A stretch of 36,345 bases of DNA, taken from the NCBI RefSeq assembly GCF_015206885.1, contig NZ_JADEXY010000025.1, forward strand, positions 1-36,345, read 5' to 3'. Shown in pieces: positions 25,846 through 33,256 of this stretch. Under the pieces are notes generated by a model. It was not told where the DNA came from. It ran no database searches and was given only the letters and a program-made list of their open reading frames with translations. How positions within the stretch are numbered: position 1 is the stretch's first letter; every line of letters begins with the position of its first letter. Made by a program: the position numbers and the translations under genes. The DNA is from Microcystis aeruginosa LEGE 91341. Its GTDB lineage: Bacteria; Cyanobacteriota; Cyanobacteriia; Cyanobacteriales; Microcystaceae.

Positions 25846-28800
25846 TGGCATCCCCAATCAAAATAAATAGCGACCAAAAATAAGGATGGGGATACTTTTC
25901 GATCAGGCTTAATTTTGCCTCTCTCATCGATGCGCTTTTGCTCATTCCTTTCTGGAGATTTTGATAGAATTCAGCCATCATAATCGAATTAATTGCCTCA
26001 TAGGATTTGTCTTCAAATTTTTGGCCATCAGGCGCGTTCCAAAGACTGGCTATTACTGATTTAGCACCGGCTCTTTCTAGGACGTAAGCAAGTCCCGATA
26101 TTTCCTGTCCGTCTGCGTTGGCTTCCTTGGCGGTTTTACAAGCACTAAGAGTGATTAATTCGGTATTTTTTAAGCCTAATAATGCGGCATCGGCGATGTT
26201 ATATTCCTCTTTATTGGCGAAAAGAATAGTATTAGCTTGCATCTCCAAATTAGGACAGCCAGCAAGGTCAAAACAGCCGTGAGTTCCTAAGTGGAGAATC
26301 GAGAAGCGAAAGGCTTGTTTTTTGAATATATCTAGAGTTGCGTTTGTACCGAGATATTTTTCACTTCCCGGAAAGAGTTTGCTGATAGTTTCTGCTTCTA
26401 TTTCTGTGCCTTTAAGTTCTTCTTGGGTGGGTTTAGGGTTAGCAAATGCTAGGCCTTGTAAGGGTTTTCTTTCGGTCGCAGGAGGGGTAGATGTGGAGAT
26501 GCGAGTTAAATAATAAATCGGATATTTTTTTAGGAAAACTTGTTTATTTTTCTCATCGTAGAGGGTTTCAAAGGGAATATAGCGCAGTTGTCCGGTGGCG
26601 ATGATGGCGATATTTTTTGGGGAACTGGTGGCGATTTGTGACTCAATGGGACGGATTAAAATCTCGTACAATTTACTGCTGGTAACGCGCCAGTAGGCAT
26701 TTTTATCATTGTCTAATTGGGTACGGTATTCGCTGACGAGTTTATTCAATTCATCGCGTTTTGTATCACTTTGAATAACGATTAATTTTTCTCTAGTAAC
26801 GAGAAATAGAGCGACTTTATCGCGGAGGGGAACGGGTTGAATGACGAGGGTATCAGGAGCGATATTTTTCTGAAGTTGGGCGATGTCGGTGGGTTTAGTT
26901 TCAAAAAGTTCAGCAATTTCAGGATATTTTTCTCCGATAATTTCCGCATTTTTATAGACTTTTTCCTCGAATTGTCGGATCTGTTGTGCTAGTTCTTCCG
27001 AGTATTTATCCTGTAGTTGTCGGCGCATTCCTTCGAGTTGTCGATTGTCGGTGTTCCAGTTATCAAGTGCTTTTTGTGCATCGGGATCAGCAACTTTGGC
27101 ATTAATCAGGCGATTGTAATCGGCGAGATCGGCAGTAGTGGCGAGGTTAAGCCATTCAAAAGCTTTTTCGGGTTGGTTTTGTTGGATTAGGACTTCGGCG
27201 AGGGTGATAACGGTTCTTTCGTTAGAGGCTAAAAACGATTTTCGATTTTGACCTGCAATATTTTCCCTCGAAATATCTCCCCGTATCTTGAGGATAATGT
27301 TGAGGGACTCTTCCAAATTCTTGATCGCTTCTGCGGGTTGATTTATCTTTTGATAAGCTAGGCCAAGATTATTTAAAGAATTAGCTTCCCCTTGTAGATC
27401 CCCGATTTTCCTCGCTATGGCTCGATTCTCTTGATGGTAATCGATCGCTTTCTGATATTGTCCGAGGGAAAGATAAGCACTTCCTAAATTGCCTAAAGAA
27501 TCGGCTTCCCCTTTTAGATCGCCTATTTTCTTCGCAATGTCTAAAGTCTGTTTAAGGTAATCGATCGCTTTTTCGTACTCTCCGAGGAAGTAGTGAGCAA
27601 CTCCTAAATTGTTTAAAAAAGACCCTTCCTCTTGCCGAAGGCCTATGTCCCTCGTGATGACTAAAGACTTTTCGTAGAGATCGATCGCTTTTTGATACTC
27701 TCCACGCGATTGGTAAGCGTTTCCTAAATTGCCTAAAGATCTGGCTTTACTTCCTCGATCGCCGATTTTCTCAGCGATTTCTAAAGACTTCTGGTGGTCA
27801 TCGATCGCTTTTTGGTATTGTCCGAGGGATTGGTAAACGTTTCCTAAATTGCCTAAAGAATCGGCTTGCACTTTTAGATCGCCGATTTTCTCAGCGATTT
27901 CTAAAGACTGCTGGTGGTAATTGATAGCTTTTTGGTACTGTCCTAGTAAGCGGTAATCAACTCCTAAATTGTTTAAAGCCTTGGCTTCCCCAGAACGATC
28001 ATCTAACTCCCTCGTGATGGCTAAAGACTGCTGGTGGTAATTGATCGCTGTTTGATACTCTCCACGCGATTGGTAAGCGTTTCCTAAATTGTTTAAAGAG
28101 GCCGCTTCCCCCTGTCGATCTTTAATCTCCCTCCTGATGTCTAAAGACTGCTGATGGTAATCGATCGCTGTTTGATACTCTCCACGCGATTGGTAAGCGT
28201 TTCCTAAATTGTTTAAAGAATTGGCTTCTCCTTGGCGATTAACTATCTCCCTGTTAATGACTAAAGACTTTTTGTGGAGATCGATCGCTTCTTGATATTG
28301 TCCGAGGGAAAGATAAGCACTTCCTAAATTGTCTAAAGAAGCGGCTTCTCCTTGGCGATTTTTGATTTCTTGATAAATTTGTAAGGCTTTTTTCCACGAT
28401 TTCAAGGCTTCTCGAAACTGACTTATTTTATATTGTTGAGCGCCTTGCTCGAAAAGCTTATCCGCTTCTTTTCGCTGTTTTTCTGCTTCCATTAATACTA
28501 AAAGTTTTTCAGCACTTTTTTCTAAATCAGCATCCTTAATTTCTTTTGCGATTATTAAAGTCTGCTGAAAAAATTCTATGCTCTCCTTAAATTCTCCTAA
28601 CTCATAGTAAGCCCCACCGAGATTTAAAAAGGCAAGTGCTTCTAGACGACGTTCTTTTGACTCTTGTGCTATTTTAACCGCATTTTCTAAAACAGAAATA
28701 GCTTGACGGTATTGACCGTCGTTAACATAGGCATTGCCTAAATTAACGGTAGATTTAGCTTCCCCTGAAAGGTCTTTAATTTGCCGGTAGGCTATCACCG

Positions 28801-29011
28801 CCTGTTGACAGGATTGAATCGCCAATTTTACTTGATTATTATCAAGATTCTGGCGACATAATTGTAAAAGCTGATCGGCTTCTGCTTTCCTCCCATCCGT
28901 ATTTTGCGCTATTACCGCAGGGACGAGAGAGGAGAGTTTCCCGTTAACAACTGGTAGGGTGACGGTAGCCACTAGAGAAAGGGTAAGTAAGGCGTAAAAT
29001 TTGGGATTCAT
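25841..29011 (-). CDS. Secreted TPR repeat protein with C-terminal CHAT protease domain
   Basis: A 1056-residue protein. Residues 1-36 form a signal peptide (MNPKFYALLTLSLVATVTLP, ending near VIAQN). About residues 40-600 are roughly a dozen 40-residue TPR units of type SLNNLGNAYQSRGEYQTAI, expected to bind partner proteins. A helical linker follows. The CHAT (caspase-like) domain covers about 800-1056, with His911 in LHLGTHGCFD and Cys958 in ITLSACKTA as the likely catalytic dyad, and GLAYVLERAGAKSVIASLWN downstream. Such proteins are numerous in filamentous and colonial cyanobacteria, and some TPR-CHAT proteases act in defence. The stop TAG lies within MITE sequence. Confidence 0.88.
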   Translation of the reverse strand: MNPKFYALLTLSLVATVTLPVVNGKLSSLVPAVIAQNTDGRKAEADQLLQLCRQNLDNNQVKLAIQSCQQAVIAYRQIKDLSGEAKSTVNLGNAYVNDGQYRQAISVLENAVKIAQESKERRLEALAFLNLGGAYYELGEFKESIEFFQQTLIIAKEIKDADLEKSAEKLLVLMEAEKQRKEADKLFEQGAQQYKISQFREALKSWKKALQIYQEIKNRQGEAASLDNLGSAYLSLGQYQEAIDLHKKSLVINREIVNRQGEANSLNNLGNAYQSRGEYQTAIDYHQQSLDIRREIKDRQGEAASLNNLGNAYQSRGEYQTAINYHQQSLAITRELDDRSGEAKALNNLGVDYRLLGQYQKAINYHQQSLEIAEKIGDLKVQADSLGNLGNVYQSLGQYQKAIDDHQKSLEIAEKIGDRGSKARSLGNLGNAYQSRGEYQKAIDLYEKSLVITRDIGLRQEEGSFLNNLGVAHYFLGEYEKAIDYLKQTLDIAKKIGDLKGEADSLGNLGSAYLSLGQYQKAIDYHQENRAIARKIGDLQGEANSLNNLGLAYQKINQPAEAIKNLEESLNIILKIRGDISRENIAGQNRKSFLASNERTVITLAEVLIQQNQPEKAFEWLNLATTADLADYNRLINAKVADPDAQKALDNWNTDNRQLEGMRRQLQDKYSEELAQQIRQFEEKVYKNAEIIGEKYPEIAELFETKPTDIAQLQKNIAPDTLVIQPVPLRDKVALFLVTREKLIVIQSDTKRDELNKLVSEYRTQLDNDKNAYWRVTSSKLYEILIRPIESQIATSSPKNIAIIATGQLRYIPFETLYDEKNKQVFLKKYPIYYLTRISTSTPPATERKPLQGLAFANPKPTQEELKGTEIEAETISKLFPGSEKYLGTNATLDIFKKQAFRFSILHLGTHGCFDLAGCPNLEMQANTILFANKEEYNIADAALLGLKNTELITLSACKTAKEANADGQEISGLAYVLERAGAKSVIASLWNAPDGQKFEDKSYEAINSIMMAEFYQNLQKGMSKSASMREAKLSLIEKYPHPYFWSLFILIGDAN

Positions 29012-29036
29012 AGTTATTTCCGCTATCAGTTATTAG

Positions 29037-29205
29037 TTAATACACCTCATCATGAGTTCCAATGTTAATCAAAACTATCCTATCTGTTTGAGTTTTTTCG
29101 TCTCGTTCTAAATAGAAAATGATGGGGCAATCATAACTACAGGAACAAGCTCTCAATTCCTGATATTCTCCCCTGACTCGATTAACATTTCTTGCTGTTC
29201 CCTGG
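29037..29205 (-). pseudogene. C-terminal remnant of a RelE/YafQ-type toxin
   Basis: Frame-shifted relative to the truncated doc gene just before it, the minus strand reads NVNRVRGEYQELRACSCSYD, then CPIIFYLERDEK and RIVLINIGTHDEVY, ending at a TAA (29039-29037). The GEY-LRxCSCxYDC and IGTHDEVY patterns are characteristic of RelE/YafQ-family mRNA interferases. The first part of the toxin and any start codon are missing. It joins the doc frame directly at AYAY. Confidence 0.6.
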
Positions 29206-29397
29206 GTAAGCGTAGGCTGCTGCCAAAGAAGCCATGTCAGGAGGCGACTTAGAATAAGCCAGAAGATTTTGCGGTCGGGAAAGTGCGCTTTCTAGCAACC
29301 CCTCATCTCGAATACCCTCTAATCCACCATGCTCGGCTATTTGGCGGTGATGAATCGCGAGAGCTACCCCATCAGCTATCCAGATTAGCTGGTTCAT
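29182..29397 (-). pseudogene. doc: Truncated Doc (Fic-family) toxin
   Basis: The 71-residue frame is recognisable as the first half of Doc (death on curing). It shows WIADGVALAIHHRQIAEHGG, GIRDEGLLESALSRPQNLL and MASLAAAYAY. In Doc the next segment is the HPFxDGNKR catalytic motif, here missing: the protein ends YPGNSKKC and stops. The AbrB-like antitoxin gene ends 4 bases upstream, so the original pair was antitoxin-doc. The toxin lost its active site when its 3' half was replaced by a RelE-like tail in another frame. Confidence 0.75.
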
Positions 29398-29401
29398 GAG
29401 C

Positions 29402-29626
29402 CTAAGTTGCCAGCTTTCTCAAAACATTCCAGTCTTCGCGCATCACTTCCTCCGCCACTTCCATTTGCTGGACAAATTCGGGGTCGTAGGGTGTAAGCTC
29501 AAAGCCATTCGGCGTTTTCAAGACGTAGAGCATATCGCCTTTACTAAGGCGCAGCTTCTCCACCAACTCTTTCGGGAAAATCACCCCCATAGAGTTCCCT
29601 ACCGTTGTGACTTTTAACTTAATCAT
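29402..29626 (-). CDS. AbrB/MazE-type antitoxin of the Doc locus
   Basis: From the ATG at 29626 the protein has 74 residues with a SpoVT-AbrB swapped-hairpin domain. MIKLKVTTVGNSMGVIFPKE is followed by LVEKLRLSKGDMLYVLKTPN, then a C-terminal toxin-binding part ending EVMREDWNVLRKLAT. The KVTTVGNSMG(V/I)xxPKE motif is diagnostic. An ATG nine codons upstream is less likely because the domain begins at MIKLK. It partners the truncated doc gene. With the toxin inactive it is an orphan antitoxin. Confidence 0.88.
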   Translation of the reverse strand: MIKLKVTTVGNSMGVIFPKELVEKLRLSKGDMLYVLKTPNGFELTPYDPEFVQQMEVAEEVMREDWNVLRKLAT

Positions 29627-29706
29627 CGTTTTTTGACTGAGTAAATATATCAATTATAGCACCTCCCATATTTCCTGAATTTCTCACATCACTTAACAAT
29701 TTAGTA

Positions 29707-29934
29707 TTAACTTTCCGAACCATTGTCTAATCTCTTATTTTTCACTCTCTTCCAACGGAAAATCAATATTTTTGAATTTCTCTGTTTGACTCCTAAAATC
29801 TCAATCCCTACAATCCTATCCGTCTCATCGTAATCATAGACAATCCCCAGCGCTACTTCCTCAGAATCGATAACCTTTCCCTCAAAACGACGAATATAAG
29901 CAGCATTAGCAGCTTGATCATAGTCTATTTTCAT
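29707..29934 (-). pseudogene. DUF2283 protein with a C-terminal frameshift
   Basis: The first 50 residues match DUF2283: MKIDYDQAANAAYIRRFEGK, then VIDSEEVALGIVYDYDETDR and IVGIEILGVKQRN. The frame then runs into a lysine-rich tail. A shifted frame from about 29778 reads FKNIDFPLEESEK and stops at 29735, which is the expected family ending. So one small indel near 29778 has changed the C-terminus. The core is intact and might still fold. DUF2283 proteins often sit beside DUF4258 toxins; no such partner is seen. Confidence 0.65.
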
Positions 29935-29990
29935 AGTTTCCCCTTTAATCGGCGTTCAAAATGGACAGTTACCAAAAGATTATAATTACT

Positions 29991-30131
29991 AAGTAGGTAG
30001 GCGTTAAAAATTATCAGAAACCCCCCTTATCAAGGGGGGACTAAGGGGGGATCAAACCCCCCTTATCAAGGGGGGACTAAGGGGGGATCAAACCTAAAAT
30101 CCATTTTTAATTTAATTATAACCAGCTACTT
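29991..30131 (+). repeat. MITE-like element, copy 3 (two G/C modules)
   Basis: Starts AAGTAGGTAGGCGTTAAAAA and ends TTAATTATAACCAGCTACTT, with TA on both sides of AGTAG...CTACT. Inside are two tandem copies of CCCCCCTTATCAAGGGGGG followed by ACTAAGGGGGGATCAAA. It is nearly identical to copy 4, which argues for recent movement. Confidence 0.9.
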
Positions 30132-30159
30132 ATACTGTTCACATCAAACAAAAATACCC

Positions 30160-30525
30160 ATGAAAACTAGACAAGAATACCTCAACGCCCTAGTCAACTT
30201 TGACCAACCCCTATCAACTATCCTCCCTATCCTAAAAACCTTTCCTTGGGACAGTAGCGAAGCAATTATCACCCTAAAAAAAGAGCATCTGATCGATATT
30301 CTCGATCGCTATCTTAATAACGCTCTATCTGCCACCGACTTAGAAAACTGGGCTGATGCCATCGAATGCAGAGAAGATATCGCCTATAAAACAGATGAGG
30401 AAGATCTCATCAATGACATCATCTTTGACCTCGCTAATCCGACCTTAAACGATCCACTATCACCAAAAATAATCGAACAATACATCAGCCAACTTTCCCA
30501 TTTAAAGTCTTCCTTAATTGCCTAA
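30160..30525 (+). CDS. Hypothetical acidic protein (121 aa)
   Basis: An all-helical acidic protein beginning MKTRQEYLNALVNFDQPLST, with the notable segment FPWDSSEAIITLKKEHLIDI, then LDRYLNNALSATDLENWADA and IECREDIAYKTDEED. Short proteins with an ALSATDLENWADAIECREDI-type core recur across bacteria as hypothetical proteins, perhaps as immunity or regulatory partners, but I cannot name the family. It starts 29 bases after MITE copy 3 in an area full of toxin-antitoxin debris. It has a good protein composition and no overlapping competitor. Confidence 0.6.
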   Translation: MKTRQEYLNALVNFDQPLSTILPILKTFPWDSSEAIITLKKEHLIDILDRYLNNALSATDLENWADAIECREDIAYKTDEEDLINDIIFDLANPTLNDPLSPKIIEQYISQLSHLKSSLIA

Positions 30526-30550
30526 AAAATAGACCTCTTTTTTGTGAATT

Positions 30551-31084
30551 TTAATGCGGGTTTACTTGAATCTCAATTTTGTCCGAGGGGTTGAATTTAA
30601 TTTCCTCAACAACGTAGGAACTGTTACGCACCACATCCTCGATCCCTCCTATTTCTAGAGAATCTAGCGAGGTTAAAGTTACTTCCGCTTTTCCTTCATT
30701 AACATCAATAATTTTGAAGTTCTGTAGGGGTTCCGTCCAGCGTTGTCTATTCTGGTTTGGATCATTTTTTTTCCCCGAACCGCGAATAACAAGCCTTCCG
30801 CTTTTGATAATTACTTTGCCTTGAAACTCTATCTGTTTGATCTCTTTCATTGCCACTTCTTTTGTTTTTGAATCTCTCCCTAAAGCGATCGTTTTTGTTG
30901 GAGAATCGAACTTGATTAATCTCCCAGATAGAGAAGTGCCATTTTTTAAAGATACTTTTGTATCATCCGGTATGAATACGGGGATTACGGGAGATCGATC
31001 GCCGGTGGCTGGTAGATGATAGCCAGCAAGAGAGGCGATAAAAACTAGGCTAGTTGCGGTTATTATTGGGTAGAGTTTTTTCAT
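30551..31084 (-). CDS. Secreted hypothetical protein (177 aa)
   Basis: The N-terminus (MKKLYPIITATSLVFIASLAG) is a clear signal peptide or N-terminal anchor. The mature part is beta-rich: VSLKNGTSLSGRLIKFDSPT is followed by TIALGRDSKTKEVAMKEIKQ and EFQGKVIIKSGRL. This pattern of short strands with GTSLSGRLIKFD is seen in small Sm-like or SH3-like barrels. It fits a family of cyanobacterial secreted proteins of unknown role. It converges with the 121-aa gene; no operon partner is apparent. Confidence 0.6.
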   Translation of the reverse strand: MKKLYPIITATSLVFIASLAGYHLPATGDRSPVIPVFIPDDTKVSLKNGTSLSGRLIKFDSPTKTIALGRDSKTKEVAMKEIKQIEFQGKVIIKSGRLVIRGSGKKNDPNQNRQRWTEPLQNFKIIDVNEGKAEVTLTSLDSLEIGGIEDVVRNSSYVVEEIKFNPSDKIEIQVNPH

Positions 31085-31133
31085 CTTTACCTTGCCTGAA
31101 TGATCGGGATTTAGTTGGTTCTGTTTTCAATCT

Positions 31134-31180
31134 TGGATGCGGTGGGTTAGGAGTAACAGTAACTCACCCTAGGGTTTTTT
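31134..31180 (+). repeat. Palindromic repeat A (GGTGGGTTA hairpin with T-tail)
   Basis: GGTGGGTTA (31141-31149) pairs with TAACTCACC (31160-31168), followed by CTAGGG and a run of six T. A second copy with the same leading GGATGCGGTGGGTTAG lies at 31846. It may act as a terminator. Confidence 0.6.
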
Positions 31181-31293
31181 CTAGAGGGGTTTTTCCATAT
31201 TTTAGCGTCAGGATTGTTAAAGGGGAAGCGTTTTATCTTCTCTTTATGTTAAAACTTATGAAGGTACTCCTTTATGCGGTAAGCGATAGAAAT

Positions 31294-31521
31294 ATGACTC
31301 TACAAGAGCTAATGCGGTGGGCGGAAAAATTATCCGCGATCGAGAAACGGCAACTGATCGAAAAAATTACCGCAGAAATGGCATCGGAATCGGCAGAAGT
31401 TAATCAACCCCGTCCCTCTTTATGGGGTATATGCGCCGATTTAGGACAGGCTCCCTCGGCTGAAGATATTGATAAAACCCGACGAGAAGCGTGGGGAGAT
31501 TTTACCGCAGAGGCTCTTTAA
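31294..31521 (+). CDS. Antitoxin of a broken VapBC-type pair
   Basis: From the ATG at 31294 the protein has 75 residues: MTLQELMRWAEKLSAIEKRQ, then LIEKITAEMASESAEVNQPR and PSLWGICADLGQAPSAEDID, ending EAWGDFTAEAL. The last part, with an ADLG(x)APSxEDIDxxRREAWG-like core, is typical of cyanobacterial antitoxins that pair with VapC PIN toxins. Upstream in-frame ATGs at 31246 and 31258 are less likely because the added residues have no such match. The next gene was vapC, now destroyed, so this is an orphan antitoxin. Confidence 0.75.
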   Translation: MTLQELMRWAEKLSAIEKRQLIEKITAEMASESAEVNQPRPSLWGICADLGQAPSAEDIDKTRREAWGDFTAEAL

Positions 31522-31807
31522 GTGTTAAAAGCAAGTTTTAAGTAGGTAGGCGTTAAAAATTATCAGACACCCCCCTTATCAAGGGGGGACTAAGGGGGGA
31601 TCGGCACCCCCCTTATCAAGGGGGGACTAAGGGGGGATCGAACCTAAAATCCATTTTAAATTTAATTATAACCAGCTACTTAGATACTCATGTAGTTATC
31701 TGGTATCTTTACATCGAATTATTGCGGCAACCGCCCTATATTTAAACGTTCCCTTAATTAGCCGAGATCGAAAAATTCAATTATCAACGGTTAATACGAT
31801 CTGGTAG
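31522..31807 (+). pseudogene. vapC: vapC PIN toxin remnant, broken by a MITE and an internal deletion
   Basis: A GTG immediately after the antitoxin stop starts MLKASF, the usual VapC beginning. MITE copy 4 interrupts it after six codons. Past the element the frame resumes with DTHVVIWYLYI, the N-terminal Asp strand of PIN nucleases, then jumps to RIIAATALYLNVPLISRDRK, the C-terminal catalytic-Asp region, ending IQLSTVNTIW and a stop. About 70 central codons are missing, and a one-base shift separates the start from DTHVVIW. The toxin is thus dead at two or three places. Confidence 0.8.
31540..31681 (+). repeat. MITE-like element, copy 4 (two G/C modules), inside vapC
   Basis: Starts AAGTAGGTAGGCGTTAAAAA and ends TTAATTATAACCAGCTACTT. 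TA flanks AGTAG...CTACT on both sides. Two CCCCCCTTATCAAGGGGGG modules lie inside. The insertion interrupts the sixth or seventh codon of vapC, which proves that the element moved into a gene. Confidence 0.92.
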
Positions 31808-31845
31808 CAACGAACTAATCAAATTCCTATTCCCCGAATATAATT

Positions 31846-31890
31846 GGATGCGGTGGGTTAGCGCTACTCGTAACCCAACCTGCGGTTTTT
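31846..31890 (+). repeat. Palindromic repeat B (GGTGGGTTA hairpin with T-tail)
   Basis: GGTGGGTTA (31852-31860) faces TAACCCAACC (31871-31880), followed by TGCGG and TTTTT. It shares GGATGCGGTGGGTTAG with repeat A at 31134. It lies just past the end of the gene ending at 31903 on the minus strand, so it may act as a terminator. Confidence 0.6.
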
Positions 31891-31902
31891 GTCAATATAT
31901 TT

Positions 31903-32295
31903 TTACTTTCCGAAACCTTTGTTCGGGCGGTTTTGTTTGGCAATACGGAGGGCTTTTCCGGTTTTACCATCCTGTAGTGCGATCCGCATCGATCGCTTTT
32001 TCTGGTAGGATTGAATATCCGCCGCTAACGGATGATCGTTATCGATACGTAGATGGGTTAAAGAACAGATAAGACCCGTTTGTTTTCCCAATTCATTTTT
32101 TAGGAAACAAATAATTCCCCCCTCGTCTCCCGTGTAGAAAATTTTATCGATCGAAAACTGGTGATCGGGTTTGTATCGCTCGCCTTTTGTTTCAGCTATT
32201 TTTAACGTTTCGGGAGTTGCACGCACAGGGATTGGTAAACTCGCTTCCATTTTCTCAATTAAAAAACGAACTTGTCGGGGATCGTCGATGGACAT
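31903..32295 (-). CDS. Hypothetical cyanobacterial protein (130 aa)
   Basis: The ATG at 32295 is preceded by a strong AAGGAG Shine-Dalgarno sequence (AAGGAGAATAACCATG), so an ATG 43 codons upstream is rejected. The protein starts MSIDDPRQVRFLIEKMEASL and continues PIPVRATPETLKIAETKGER. A second beta-rich part (FYTGDEGGIICFLKNELGKQ) is followed by a basic C-terminus (SYQKKRSMRIALQDGKTGKA). No catalytic motif is recognised. The composition and ribosome binding site support a real gene. Confidence 0.7.
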   Translation of the reverse strand: MSIDDPRQVRFLIEKMEASLPIPVRATPETLKIAETKGERYKPDHQFSIDKIFYTGDEGGIICFLKNELGKQTGLICSLTHLRIDNDHPLAADIQSYQKKRSMRIALQDGKTGKALRIAKQNRPNKGFGK

Positions 32296-32390
32296 GGTTA
32301 TTCTCCTTGATAAAATACAAATAACTGGCGATAGAACCCGATCAATCGAGTAGAATAGCGATCGAAAACGCCAATCAGGGACATTTTGCC

Positions 32391-33209
32391 GTGAGCGCTC
32401 CGAATTCTCCCCCTCCCGGAACACAGATACTAGGAACCTTCGCCAGTCTTCTCGGTTTGTTGGGGATTTTTCTCTATTTTACGGGATGGATCTATCGGTG
32501 GGCCTATTTCGGCTGGTTTAGCCTTGAGATTAACCGTCTGGACTTGCCCTTGCGTTCCTTCCTTTTTGTGCCGATACAGGTCTTCTGTGGCGAATTCGGG
32601 GCTTTGCTGCGAACGTTTCTGGCGCTGGTTGCTGTTGCCTTTGCGATTCAATTTACTCTCTGGATTTTGTCTCCCCTGCCATCCTATGCAATTGTCAGTC
32701 AATCTCAACGGAAATTTCATCAAAAATTTCAGTTACTAGGTTTATTAGTCCGGGGAATTCCCGAATCTCTCCGAAAAGATTTGATCGCTGTTATTTGGCT
32801 ATTAATTATCCTTTTTTGGTTAGCTCGAATTCAGGGATCGATCGATGCCCGTCGCGATGCAGTTAATGATACTTCTACCTTACCGGTTATCACTTTAGTT
32901 TTACCGGAAAAACAGATAGCGATCGGTCGAAATCCAGAGGATGTTTTTACCGATCCTTCTCTCAAAGGTTATCGAATTATTGGTGATACTAAATTACTCG
33001 AAGAGCTGCGGGGAAAAGAAACGAATGATAGTAAAGTTAATCCCCCGCGAGTCTGGCGGTTATTAATCCAAAATAACAATTGGACTTATGTTTTTCGCGG
33101 GTTATCCCCTCAGTCAGCAGAAAATGAACGTCCGGCGATTCTAGCCATTCGCGAGGATAAGGAGGGACAATTGATGATTCTCGCGCCGGATGCCCCAAAA
33201 TCCCGATGA
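32391..33209 (+). CDS. Hypothetical membrane protein (272 aa)
   Basis: The start is GTG. Residues about 12-35 (ILGTFASLLGLLGIFLYFTG), 50-90 (including LLRTFLALVAVAFAIQFTLW) and 125-150 (IAVIWLLIILFWLARIQGSI) are membrane segments. The second half is a soluble domain (VITLVLPEKQIAIGRNPEDV ... RVWRLLIQNNNWTYVFRGLS). It is probably anchored in the plasma membrane with the C-terminal domain outside the bilayer. A degraded second copy of its central part lies at 35374-35480. No family is recognised. Confidence 0.65.
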   Translation: MSAPNSPPPGTQILGTFASLLGLLGIFLYFTGWIYRWAYFGWFSLEINRLDLPLRSFLFVPIQVFCGEFGALLRTFLALVAVAFAIQFTLWILSPLPSYAIVSQSQRKFHQKFQLLGLLVRGIPESLRKDLIAVIWLLIILFWLARIQGSIDARRDAVNDTSTLPVITLVLPEKQIAIGRNPEDVFTDPSLKGYRIIGDTKLLEELRGKETNDSKVNPPRVWRLLIQNNNWTYVFRGLSPQSAENERPAILAIREDKEGQLMILAPDAPKSR

Positions 33210-33256
33210 GAGTCAATCGGGGAAATGATCAAATTATCCTTGAACATGGCTGTGGC

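Noticed and set aside
29396-29617. Plus-strand 73-codon ORF
   Set aside because: It is antisense to the AbrB-type antitoxin gene, whose domain is clearly recognisable.
31054-31293. Long upstream extension of the VapB-like antitoxin
   Set aside because: The extension is antisense to the signal-peptide gene at its start, runs through hairpin A, and has no family pattern before MTLQEL.
32296-32424. Upstream extension of the 130-aa hypothetical gene
   Set aside because: An AAGGAG ribosome binding site sits right before the ATG at 32295, and the extra residues overlap the divergent membrane-protein gene.
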